This document shows positions 54,371 through 62,950 of a stretch of 64,000 bases of DNA, one piece after another (position 1 is the stretch's first letter; every line of letters begins with the position of its first letter). Made by a program: the position numbers and the translations under genes. Below the pieces are notes generated by a model. It saw only the letters and a program-made list of their open reading frames with translations. It ran no database searches and had not been told where the DNA came from. This DNA comes from Nostoc sp. PCC 7524 (lineage in GTDB: Bacteria; Cyanobacteriota; Cyanobacteriia; Cyanobacteriales; Nostocaceae), in the NCBI RefSeq assembly GCF_000316645.1, contig NC_019684.1:6335501-6399500 (forward strand). The letters run 5' to 3'.

Positions 54371-56104
54371 CTACTTCGGTTTGTGTAGGTTCATTGGTGC
54401 AATGATTGCTTTTGCTCCTAAGATGCGGGAGTAGAGTTTTCCTTCGGTGTCGTGGAGCATGAAGTTGGCGGTTAAGCCAGTTGCAGTTTTGCTGATGACT
54501 TCACAAGAAACGTAGAAGGGGGCGTTACATGGAATGGGTCTAAATTGTTCGGAATTTGTTAGTTGTCCGGGTAAACAAACTTCTTGGTGATAATGGCTTA
54601 ACCATACCCATAAAGGTTGGGTACTTAAGTCTGTGGCGTAAGGGTTGTACCATCTGATGGGAAATTGTCCTTGGGTTTCTGGTGAGATTTCTGACCAGTA
54701 ACATTCAGTAGTAATTTTCTCTGGGCTGATGTTGATTACTCTGGTAATCTGTTGGAATGCTGGGCCATGAAATAAGGAGTAATCACCATTTTGATAGAAG
54801 TCTTTACCAGTGGTTTTGATGATATTATCTTCTGTTAAATTAACAGATTCATAGATGGGAATTTCTGGTATTTGGCGCACAGTTGTAATGTTGGCGCGGA
54901 AATGATAGTGGGTTTTTCCTTCGAGGGTTTTGCTGAGAATTGTGGTCTGAAATTCGATGGATTCAGAACCATTTTTAGCGGTTTCTTGAATTTCGAGAAT
55001 GTATTCTTTCGCTAGGGTTTGATTGAAGGTAATACCCTTTAAAACTTTGAATTCTTTACAACTTACATAGCGATAACCTGGATAGCATTCTTCACAAGCA
55101 TGAATCATCCAGGACATGGCACAGGTGGCTGGAAGTACGGGAGTCCCAGCAATTACATGATCCATCAAAAAGGGGTTAGCATCTACAGTCAGGCGGCGAT
55201 GGATGCGATAGCTGCGGAGTTGGGGGTCTAGAGTTCCGGGTGGGGGGATGATGGGGCTACCAATGACTACTTGTGTAGAGTCACTATGGCTGGGGTGTAG
55301 TTCGTTGACTAGCATTTGTGTACCCACATCCACAGGGATAATATCAATTCCCCGTTCGGCGAAGGCTTTCTTGAGTTCTGGTGTCACCATACCGCTATCC
55401 CAACCGCCCCAGTTGATAGCCACAACGTGACAATCAGGATTGTATTGCTTCATCAAGTGGGCTGACTTGTTGAGAATTTCATTAGCGATCGCATAATCTG
55501 ATTGCCCAATATTCCCATAAAATCCAGCCACGGAAGAAAACAACACCAAATGTTCTAATTGTTTAGCATCCACACAAGACAGCAGATTTTCTAACCCTTG
55601 CACCTTAGCTGTGTAAACCTTCTCAAAATCTTGGTCTGTCTTCTTCTCAATCAACTTATCAGCTAAATTACCCGCACCGTGAATAATCCCTGTAATCTTC
55701 CCAACTCGTGCAGACACAGCTGCTAATTTCTGCTGTAACTCCGCCACATTAGTTACATCAACACTGATATATTCAGCCTTTGCACCAGTCTTTTCAATCT
55801 CAGCCAGAGTTTGCTTAACTTCGCGACTAGAAACAATTTTGTTATAGACCTTCTGCACACTCATCGGTGTCGGCTTCTCCCCTTGGGAGATGAGATGCTG
55901 CATAATCCGTTTCTTTAATACAGCCTCGTCAAAACAATCCTGAGCAAACTCCGGCTCATTTTCAATAACTTGCGATCGCCCAAGCAAGATAAACTGACAA
56001 GGTTGGTGCTGTGCTAATCTCGCCACACACTGCGCCGTAATTCCCTTAGCACCACCACTAACAACAAAAACCGATGAAGGACGAACCTGAGTAAGTGTAG
56101 TCAT
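54371..56104 (-). CDS. Ketoreductase catalytic domain plus dehydratase of the glycolipid synthase
   Basis: This 577-residue protein acts after HglD/HglE condensation. Residues 1-265 form the catalytic half of a PKS ketoreductase: VFVVSGGAKGITAQCVARLA as NADPH site, then VLFSSVAGFYGNIGQSDYA with Ser and Tyr. From about 290 a double-hotdog dehydratase follows. Its His is near residue 311 in MDHVIAGTPVLPA, and its Asp near 491 in YATDLSTQPLW, the H-x3-G and D-x3-Q motifs. The structural half of the ketoreductase is missing and is found at the C-terminus of the upstream HglE. The two genes are separated by 195 bp of repeat-rich sequence. I am not sure whether this is hglF or hglG by the usual naming. 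Confidence 0.85.
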   Translation of the reverse strand: MTTLTQVRPSSVFVVSGGAKGITAQCVARLAQHQPCQFILLGRSQVIENEPEFAQDCFDEAVLKKRIMQHLISQGEKPTPMSVQKVYNKIVSSREVKQTLAEIEKTGAKAEYISVDVTNVAELQQKLAAVSARVGKITGIIHGAGNLADKLIEKKTDQDFEKVYTAKVQGLENLLSCVDAKQLEHLVLFSSVAGFYGNIGQSDYAIANEILNKSAHLMKQYNPDCHVVAINWGGWDSGMVTPELKKAFAERGIDIIPVDVGTQMLVNELHPSHSDSTQVVIGSPIIPPPGTLDPQLRSYRIHRRLTVDANPFLMDHVIAGTPVLPATCAMSWMIHACEECYPGYRYVSCKEFKVLKGITFNQTLAKEYILEIQETAKNGSESIEFQTTILSKTLEGKTHYHFRANITTVRQIPEIPIYESVNLTEDNIIKTTGKDFYQNGDYSLFHGPAFQQITRVINISPEKITTECYWSEISPETQGQFPIRWYNPYATDLSTQPLWVWLSHYHQEVCLPGQLTNSEQFRPIPCNAPFYVSCEVISKTATGLTANFMLHDTEGKLYSRILGAKAIIAPMNLHKPK

Positions 56105-56299
56105 ATTATTAAAAATCTTGGCTTTGAAATCTGAATTTTGGATTGGGGACTGGGGATTGGGGACTGGGGACTAGGCAAATTCTCTTCGCGTACCTCTGCG
56201 TTTACCTCTGCGCGACGGCAGTCGCTACAAGTCGGCATAGCCGCCCAACGCGCTGCCTCCCCTCCGCGTTTAAACTTCCATCCTCAATCCCCACTCCCT
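56105..56299. repeat. Repeat-rich spacer between hglE and KR-DH gene
   Basis: The spacer holds GGGGACT heptamers (about 56150-56174), CGTACCTCTGCGTTTACCTC near 56188 and GGCAGTCGCTACAAGTCGGC near 56216. These are sequences also seen near 46850 and 45180. It separates the two halves of the ketoreductase. Confidence 0.6.
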
Positions 56300-59200
56300 T
56301 TACTCAAAAGAACTAATCAAAGTAACACGTCCCTGAGAACCGTAAGCGACTTCAGCAATACAAAGATTAGAATCATGCAACTCATCAATGATGTGCTGTG
56401 CTGAAGTTCTTGCATCTAAGTTGGGGCTGAGGTCAATTCCTCTGGTAAATACATTCGACCATTCCCATCTCAGAGTTTTGACTAACCCAAACAACCCAGC
56501 ACCGATCGCACCAAAATTCACATCATGCTCTAATCCAAAACTACCATCTAACCGAGTGACAGTGAAGAAACAACTACGCTCATAACGTCCAGCTTCAGTC
56601 AGGGATTTTTTCAGGTGCTTCGCCATAAAGAAAACGTGCTTCACGATCGCTTTTTCTTCTGGGATGAAAGGAACTTTGCCGATGTTCGCTACCTGAAATC
56701 TGGGGTGGAGGTGAACGAAAGCCCCAATTGTGCCGTAGTTAGTAGCGATCGCAGATAATTTTTCTTGCAGTAGTTCTTCACTCATATCTGCGAGGCTAAC
56801 TTGGTTCACGCCTGCGGGTAAGGGCGAGCGTTGGGGAACAATCGATTGGGGGAAGCTCAAAACTACCACTTTCCAACCACTTTCCGTTAAAGCTTGCGCT
56901 ACTTGGGAGGTAGTCAGAGTTCCATCATCGGTGATTACACAGATGTGTCCCTCTGGCAATTTGAACTCTAGGCGATCGGGTGTTGGTAGGTATCTGAGTT
57001 TGGCTGGACGGCGTTGTACACCGTCGATGACTTTTACTGGTTGCCAGCTAAACTCAGACTGCGGCTTTTTTTTTTCACCTCCCACCAGCTTCTGGAGGTA
57101 GTCAACAATTTGACCGATTGTGCGTAAGTCGCCTAATTCTTCAAAGTTGGGTTTGGGCAGGTTGGGATATACTTCTTGCAATCCCCCTAAAATTTCTACC
57201 CGTTTGATGGAGTCAATCCCTAAGTCAGCCTCCATGTCCATTTCCAGTTCGAGCATTTCTACTGGGTAGCCAGTTTTCTCACTGATAATGTTAATCAGAG
57301 TTTGACCGATATCTGCATAGTCGGTGGTGTCTGCAACTTCAGTTTCAGTAACTGTTTCTACAACTGCTACTGGTTCAGGTGCAGGTGCAGCAGGAGCTAC
57401 AACTGGTGCAGGAACTACTTCAGGTGCAGGTGCAACTGGTGCGGCTACTTCGACTACTGGCTGAGTGGCAACTGCTACAGGTTGACCGCTAGCAGCGTTA
57501 GCTTGTAGGAACTCGATAATTTGACCGATGGTGCGTTTTTCTGCCAATTCTTCTAAGTTTGGCTTGGGTAGGTCAGGATACAATTCTTGCAATCCGCCTA
57601 AGATTTCTACCCGCTTGATGGAGTCAATACCTAAGTCAGCCTCCATATCCATTTCTACTTCCAGCATTTCTACTGGGTAGCCAGTCTTATCGCTGATAAT
57701 TGCTAGCAGGTTGTTACCCAACTCAGCCAAATCTACGGCGGGAGCAGCTACAGGTGCAGGTACAACGGGTGCAGGTGCGGGTGCAACTTCCACTTCCTTG
57801 ACTGGGGGAGCAATAACTTGAGCCACAGGCGCAGGTGCAACCACGGGTGCTTCAACTACAGGCTCAGGCTGCATTTGCCACGCTGCGGGTGCAACAGGTG
57901 CATCAGCGATGGTGAATTCAGGCTTTGCTACAGGTTCAACTTTAGCCACAGATGCGGGTGCTTCCACAACAGGGGTGTCGATGGTGAAAGCGGGGATTTG
58001 CTTGCTAATTTCTTGAACTGGTGCTTCGGTGGCTGCTGCGGTTACGCCACTCGAAAGAACCATTGAGTATTGTTGCTGAATGAGGTCGAAGAAGTTTTTC
58101 GCGTAAGCTACTTGTTCCTGAAGATATTTTTCATGGATGCGGAGGGTTTCACCTTGTTGGGAGTGAAACTGCATCAAACTGCGCTCCAAGCTTTCCATCA
58201 CTACTAGCTTGAGTTGAGCAGCTTCTTGGGAAGTCTTAGCGTTAGCAAACAAAGCATTTTGCTGTTGCATCAGTTGGAAGAACGCTTTGGTATATTCCAT
58301 CTGATGGTTGAGGTAAGTACCGTGAACTTGCAGATTTTCAGCTTGGTTTTGCTGGAACTGAGTCATCAGGTACTCTAAGCTTGTTAACACTCGCTGGAAG
58401 TTTTCCAGTTTTTCTGGTGTTTGCATCTTCTTTTCTTCAGCTAGTTGAGGTGCAAGGATCGCAGAGTTCATTTTAGGTTTGGCTTCAGTGATGATATTAG
58501 AGTGATTGGCAATTTTGGCGGCGCGTCCGTTACCGTTAGTTTCTTTGATTGGTGCAGACATCGCTGGTGCGACTGTTGCCACTGGTGCAGAGATAACAGG
58601 TGTCTGTTTAACTTCAGTAGCGGTGACACTGACTGTAGGTGCAGCAGGTAAGGATACCTTGTGTCCATCATTCAACGCTTGCACAAAAGCGTTTTTGGTT
58701 TTTTCTGACACGTAGTTGATACCCCGTAAGGTGATGCTGATACCTTTTTTCTTATCGGCTGGGGGTAAGGTAGGCTGGGTTTGGTATGGGTCGATGTTCT
58801 TCAATTGCATACCCAGGACGCGCATTTGCACTACTGCTTCCCGTAAGGAGCGATCGCTGTTTTTCTGGGCGCTGGGATTCAAGGCTACGGTAACATGAGG
58901 GCGATCGCCGAGAATTTCTTTTACTAAGTTGGTGAGGATTCTCTTTGGCCCGAATTCCACGAAGCAGTAACCACCAGCTGCGTAGATATTTTCAATTTCC
59001 TGCTTGAACAGCACCGAGTTAGCTAGGTGAGTTTCCAGGATTTTTTGAATCGCTTGGGGTTCTTTAGGATATTGCTTACCTGTAACGTTGGTGAATACAG
59101 GAAGTTTTGGCTCGTTGAAGGTGACTGATTTGGTAGCGATCGCAAATGACTTCTGCGCGAAAGCAATCAGTGAGGTGTGGAAGGCGGCGGATACTGGTAA

Positions 59201-61669
59201 GGGTACGGCTGCATAGCCTTGTGCTTGTAAAGCTTCACGCACTTTGGCAATGTCGCCGGTGGAACCTGCCAATACAAACTGAGTGGGAGAATTGTAATTG
59301 GCGATCGCTACCTGTGGGAATCGCTTCAGAATCGGTTCGATTTTGCTGATGTCTTCCTTCACCGCCAACATTGTACCTGCATCGTGATCAGGGTCTTTGG
59401 GCGCAGCCATTGCTTGACCCCTAGCTTTCACCAAGTACATATAATCTTGGTCACTCAATACACCCGCAGCCCACAAAGCGGTGATTTCACCAAAGCTGTG
59501 TCCCGCTACAAAGTCAGACTTAAAGCCAGCTTGCTTGAGGATGGAATACAAACCTGCACTAAATGCGCCGATCGCTGGTTGGGCGTATTCTGTGCGTTGC
59601 AGTGCAGCCGCTTGCGCCTTTTTCTCGTCTTCATTAAATACGGGATGGGGGAAAACAATCTCTGAGAGCGATCGCAAGTTATCTCTAAGTAATAACCCAT
59701 CCATGTAACCGTAGAGACGGCGCAAGGTGGGGAAGTTCATCACCAGTTCTCTACCCATTTCTAGGTATTGAGAACCTTGACCAGAGAACAAGGATACAAC
59801 CTTACCACCCAATTCCATACCGGAAGCACGGTAGTAAATCCCTTGGGGATGCTCCCAGTTAGCTGCGCCTGCTTTGTGCTTGAGCAAATCAATGGTAGTT
59901 TGCATCAACTTGCAAGCTTCTGTGAGATTTTCCGCGACAAAGCCAACTCTGGCTGCATTTTGGGGAATTTCTACAGATTGACACTCTTGCGCTAAGTTGA
60001 GGAAATGTTTTTCGCCACCTGCTGATTGCAAGTTACCTAAAGCTTCTTCGCACTTTTTCAACAGTTCCCCAGGATTAGAGGCAAACAGTAGGATTTCGTG
60101 GGGGGTGCTGTGTAGACGGTAGGGGCGGTTTTGTTCACTTTCGTATTCTTCTAAAACTACGTGGTAGTTTGTTCCACCAAAACCAAAGGAACTAACACCC
60201 GCCCGTCTTGGTGCTTCCCCTTCCGCCCGAATCCAAGGACGAGTTTCGGTATTGAGATAAAAAGATGAATCGTTAATATTGAGCTTGGGATTCGGCTCTG
60301 TAATGTTAATTGTGGGGGGCAGAATTTTGTGATGTAATGCCAAAGCGGTTTTAACCAAGCTGACTGCACCGGCAGCTGCTTTGGTGTGTCCGATTTGGGA
60401 CTTCACACTACCCAAGGCAATGTGCTGCTTTTTGTTGTCGTGTTGAGAGAAGAAGTCTCTTAAAGAACCAAACTCGGTGGGGTCGCCAGCCATTGTCCCT
60501 GTACCGTGCGCTTCAATCAGACCAACGGTAGCGGGAGAGAAGCCTGCATCTTCGTAAGCACGGCGCAAAGCATTGACTTGACCTTCTTTGCGGGGTGCAT
60601 AAATACTTTTGTAGCGTCCATCACTGGAAGTACCGATGCCTTTGATCACTGCATAGATTCTGTCGTTATCCCGCACTGCATCTTCCAGACGCTTTAGCAC
60701 CAGCATACAAACACCTTCACCCAGCATCATCCCATCAGATTTAGCATCGAAGGGTTTGACGTTCTCGCTAGGAGATACGGCTGGGGTTTTGCTGAAGGAG
60801 ATGTAAGCCATGATGGTGTTGTCAGTGTCTACACCACCAGTCAGCATCATGTCGGCCCGATGTTCGACGAGTTCGCTAATCGCCATTTTCAACGCACCGA
60901 AGGAACTAGCACAAGCTGCATCAACTACGCAGTTCATTGCACCAAAGTTCAAGCGGTTGGCGATGCGTCCAGCCACAACGTTAGCCAACATCCCAGGGAA
61001 AGCGTTTTCATCCCATTTGACGTAAGCACTTTGGATTTTTTCAACAATTTTGTTGGTGTCTTCGTCAGAAAGTCCACTGCTTTTGAGGACTTTTTTCCAA
61101 ATGGGATATTCTAACCGCGCAGAAAGGGGCATACCCAATTGCTTGGCCATAGCTACCCCTAAAATTACCCCCACCATCTCGCGGTTAAATTCACGAGAGT
61201 CGCCGTAACCAGCATCTTCCATTGCTTCTTTCGCAACTACGAGACTTAATAGTTGCGAAACATCAGTAACCTCTAAAATGCTGGGAGGAATACCGAATTC
61301 CATTGGGTTAAAATCAACCTCTGGAATAAAACCACCGCGTTTACAGTAAGTTTTATCTTCTGGTGTTCTGGGGTTGGGGTCGTAATAATCTTCAACGCTC
61401 CAGTGGGTAGAAGGAACGTCAGTTATACAATCAATTTTGTTAATGATATTTTGCCAATACTCCCGCACATTTCTGGCTTGAGGCACCAGAGAGGCCATAC
61501 CAATAATGGCTATAGGATTTTGTTGTAGTTGTCTGTTAATCTTGTTGATTGACATTGGTTTTTCTGATTGCATTTTTTTTTCCTCAATACACCGCAACAA
61601 AGCCTTTTCGCAGTTACTAATTTGGCTTTCTAACTCCGCTAAGGCTGTATCAATTGAATTAGCAGACAT
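56300..61669 (-). CDS. hglE: HglE, PUFA-type polyketide synthase (KS-AT-ACP-ACP-partial KR)
   Basis: This is the 1789-residue core of the heterocyst glycolipid synthase, resembling PfaA. A KS domain (about 48-520) has VVDAACASSFGALKMA (Cys near 252), EAHGTGTMAGDP and GSVKSQIGHTKAAAG. An AT follows with LFSGQGSQYLEMG and VAGHSFGEITALWAAG (Ser near 723). Two helical repeats lie near 1110-1200, and then Pro/Ala/Val-rich linkers. Two near-identical ACPs carry DLGIDSIKRVEIL near residues 1348 and 1484. The last 250 residues resemble the structural subdomain of a ketoreductase (FVHLHPRFQVANIG). The reductase catalytic part lies in the next gene. ACP activation needs HetI. The ATG at 61669 opens the locus. 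Confidence 0.94.
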   Translation of the reverse strand: MSANSIDTALAELESQISNCEKALLRCIEEKKMQSEKPMSINKINRQLQQNPIAIIGMASLVPQARNVREYWQNIINKIDCITDVPSTHWSVEDYYDPNPRTPEDKTYCKRGGFIPEVDFNPMEFGIPPSILEVTDVSQLLSLVVAKEAMEDAGYGDSREFNREMVGVILGVAMAKQLGMPLSARLEYPIWKKVLKSSGLSDEDTNKIVEKIQSAYVKWDENAFPGMLANVVAGRIANRLNFGAMNCVVDAACASSFGALKMAISELVEHRADMMLTGGVDTDNTIMAYISFSKTPAVSPSENVKPFDAKSDGMMLGEGVCMLVLKRLEDAVRDNDRIYAVIKGIGTSSDGRYKSIYAPRKEGQVNALRRAYEDAGFSPATVGLIEAHGTGTMAGDPTEFGSLRDFFSQHDNKKQHIALGSVKSQIGHTKAAAGAVSLVKTALALHHKILPPTINITEPNPKLNINDSSFYLNTETRPWIRAEGEAPRRAGVSSFGFGGTNYHVVLEEYESEQNRPYRLHSTPHEILLFASNPGELLKKCEEALGNLQSAGGEKHFLNLAQECQSVEIPQNAARVGFVAENLTEACKLMQTTIDLLKHKAGAANWEHPQGIYYRASGMELGGKVVSLFSGQGSQYLEMGRELVMNFPTLRRLYGYMDGLLLRDNLRSLSEIVFPHPVFNEDEKKAQAAALQRTEYAQPAIGAFSAGLYSILKQAGFKSDFVAGHSFGEITALWAAGVLSDQDYMYLVKARGQAMAAPKDPDHDAGTMLAVKEDISKIEPILKRFPQVAIANYNSPTQFVLAGSTGDIAKVREALQAQGYAAVPLPVSAAFHTSLIAFAQKSFAIATKSVTFNEPKLPVFTNVTGKQYPKEPQAIQKILETHLANSVLFKQEIENIYAAGGYCFVEFGPKRILTNLVKEILGDRPHVTVALNPSAQKNSDRSLREAVVQMRVLGMQLKNIDPYQTQPTLPPADKKKGISITLRGINYVSEKTKNAFVQALNDGHKVSLPAAPTVSVTATEVKQTPVISAPVATVAPAMSAPIKETNGNGRAAKIANHSNIITEAKPKMNSAILAPQLAEEKKMQTPEKLENFQRVLTSLEYLMTQFQQNQAENLQVHGTYLNHQMEYTKAFFQLMQQQNALFANAKTSQEAAQLKLVVMESLERSLMQFHSQQGETLRIHEKYLQEQVAYAKNFFDLIQQQYSMVLSSGVTAAATEAPVQEISKQIPAFTIDTPVVEAPASVAKVEPVAKPEFTIADAPVAPAAWQMQPEPVVEAPVVAPAPVAQVIAPPVKEVEVAPAPAPVVPAPVAAPAVDLAELGNNLLAIISDKTGYPVEMLEVEMDMEADLGIDSIKRVEILGGLQELYPDLPKPNLEELAEKRTIGQIIEFLQANAASGQPVAVATQPVVEVAAPVAPAPEVVPAPVVAPAAPAPEPVAVVETVTETEVADTTDYADIGQTLINIISEKTGYPVEMLELEMDMEADLGIDSIKRVEILGGLQEVYPNLPKPNFEELGDLRTIGQIVDYLQKLVGGEKKKPQSEFSWQPVKVIDGVQRRPAKLRYLPTPDRLEFKLPEGHICVITDDGTLTTSQVAQALTESGWKVVVLSFPQSIVPQRSPLPAGVNQVSLADMSEELLQEKLSAIATNYGTIGAFVHLHPRFQVANIGKVPFIPEEKAIVKHVFFMAKHLKKSLTEAGRYERSCFFTVTRLDGSFGLEHDVNFGAIGAGLFGLVKTLRWEWSNVFTRGIDLSPNLDARTSAQHIIDELHDSNLCIAEVAYGSQGRVTLISSFE

Positions 61670-61971
61670 AGGACATATTATGTTCTGGGGTACTGTGGAT
61701 TTTGCCGCTACAGTAATTTCTGTAGCTTGCCCTGAGAAGCGTTATTTCTTGTTAGCAAGTTGAGTGCTGTTAGCGGTAGCGGGGCATTTAGCAGGTGCTG
61801 TTAGTTTAGTGGAGCGTGAGCAGCGTGCTGGGTTGCTGAGTAAAAAATTTCTAGTCTCCAGTCTCTAGCCTCTAGCCTCTAGCCTCTAGTCTCCAGCCTC
61901 TAGCCTCTCTTCCCACTTCACCCTGATGAACGGACGCTTTTGATGTTTATTAGGCAATTGCAAAATTAATG
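61670..61971. promoter_or_regulatory. hglE upstream region with heptamer repeats
   Basis: This 302-bp gap must include the hglE promoter, since hglE is first in the leftward set. GTGAGCAGCGTGCTGGG (about 61817-61833) belongs to the palindrome family at 17384. TCTAGCC/TCTCCAG repeats occupy about 61856-61910. I do not see a convincing NtcA site (GTA-N8-TAC). Confidence 0.5.
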
Positions 61972-62250
61972 TTATCCAACGCTTGACTCTTGATATTGTG
62001 GCAATAGGTCAATAACGTTGTTGAAACTGGTAAAATAATCTTGGAGCGCGGTAGCTGCTTGACCAGTGAATTCAATCCATTCGTAATGGTAGAGATTCTG
62101 AGTAATTGGATCTAACTGGAACAATGGAAACTTAGGAGTAGCTATTAAGACAGAAACGCTTTTTTCTCCCAAACTCGTTTGATTGTTTAGCTTCACCGCA
62201 GCCACATAGCTGGTATTAATGACAACGTTCTGTATTTTGATGAATGCCAT
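61972..62250 (-). CDS. Hypothetical protein, 92 residues
   Basis: I do not recognise this family. The protein starts MAFIKIQNVVINTSYVAAVK and is beta-rich, like small DUF proteins predicted to bind nucleic acid or ligands. It has a conserved-looking middle (FQLDPITQNLYHYEWIEF) and a helical end (AATALQDYFTSFNNVIDLLP). No signal or membrane segment is visible. It precedes hglE on the same strand by 302 bp, so cotranscription is doubtful. Confidence 0.65.
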   Translation of the reverse strand: MAFIKIQNVVINTSYVAAVKLNNQTSLGEKSVSVLIATPKFPLFQLDPITQNLYHYEWIEFTGQAATALQDYFTSFNNVIDLLPQYQESSVG

Positions 62251-62950
62251 AGCCAGTTTCAGCGTCCAGGATAATATATGTTATGGGATTTAACCCAGAA
62301 AAGTTGACAAGTTCGTTACAGAAGAAACATCACCTTGATTCCGAATCTACACATTTATTTGCACGAATCAGCAACCATTTAACAGTGATCATGAGGCAGC
62401 TAGGTTTAGTCATTTTTTACTGTTCCACGCGCACATAAATAACTAATTTACCTCGCTGCTTTTAGGCGTTGAATTAATACAAAGAATAGCATGGTTCATC
62501 GAAACTAAATCATTCGTTTAAATTAATTTTATAAAAAAGCCCTGGGTTTGTTGATGGAAATTTCAAATTGGGTATGGTACATAAGTATAATTAATAACTC
62601 ATAACTCCAGGCTGGGAAGTTGCTTGATGGAGACTGTAAACTTCATTTGCACAAGGCAGGAATGACAGTATTAGTCCCTTGTAAATCCCGTAAACATTCC
62701 CTCAATATACAAATCAGATTACATAGGATGACGAATTTATTTTTCAGCAGGACATCATAATCAATGACTGTTTTTTGATGAATTTTTAATATAAACGGCT
62801 TATTAATGTTAAAGAGTTATTTATTAAGCAAACATTTATTTTATATATTGTACGTAATAAACAAAATAGGGAATAGAGAAAGAATATGTGAATTAAGGAT
62901 GTCTGAGTATTTAACACCACAAATATATTTTTGTTTTTGGTGCAATACCG
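62251..62950. other. 700-bp gap without a recognisable gene
   Basis: The gap is AT-rich. A short frame at 62806-63021 is open on the + strand but overlaps the end of the gene to the right and encodes no protein-like pattern. I see no RNA gene. The first part probably carries the promoter of the small gene at 61972. Confidence 0.4.

Noticed and set aside
57302..58715. Several + strand frames antisense to hglE
   Set aside because: They arise from the Ala/Pro/Val-rich linkers of hglE read backwards.
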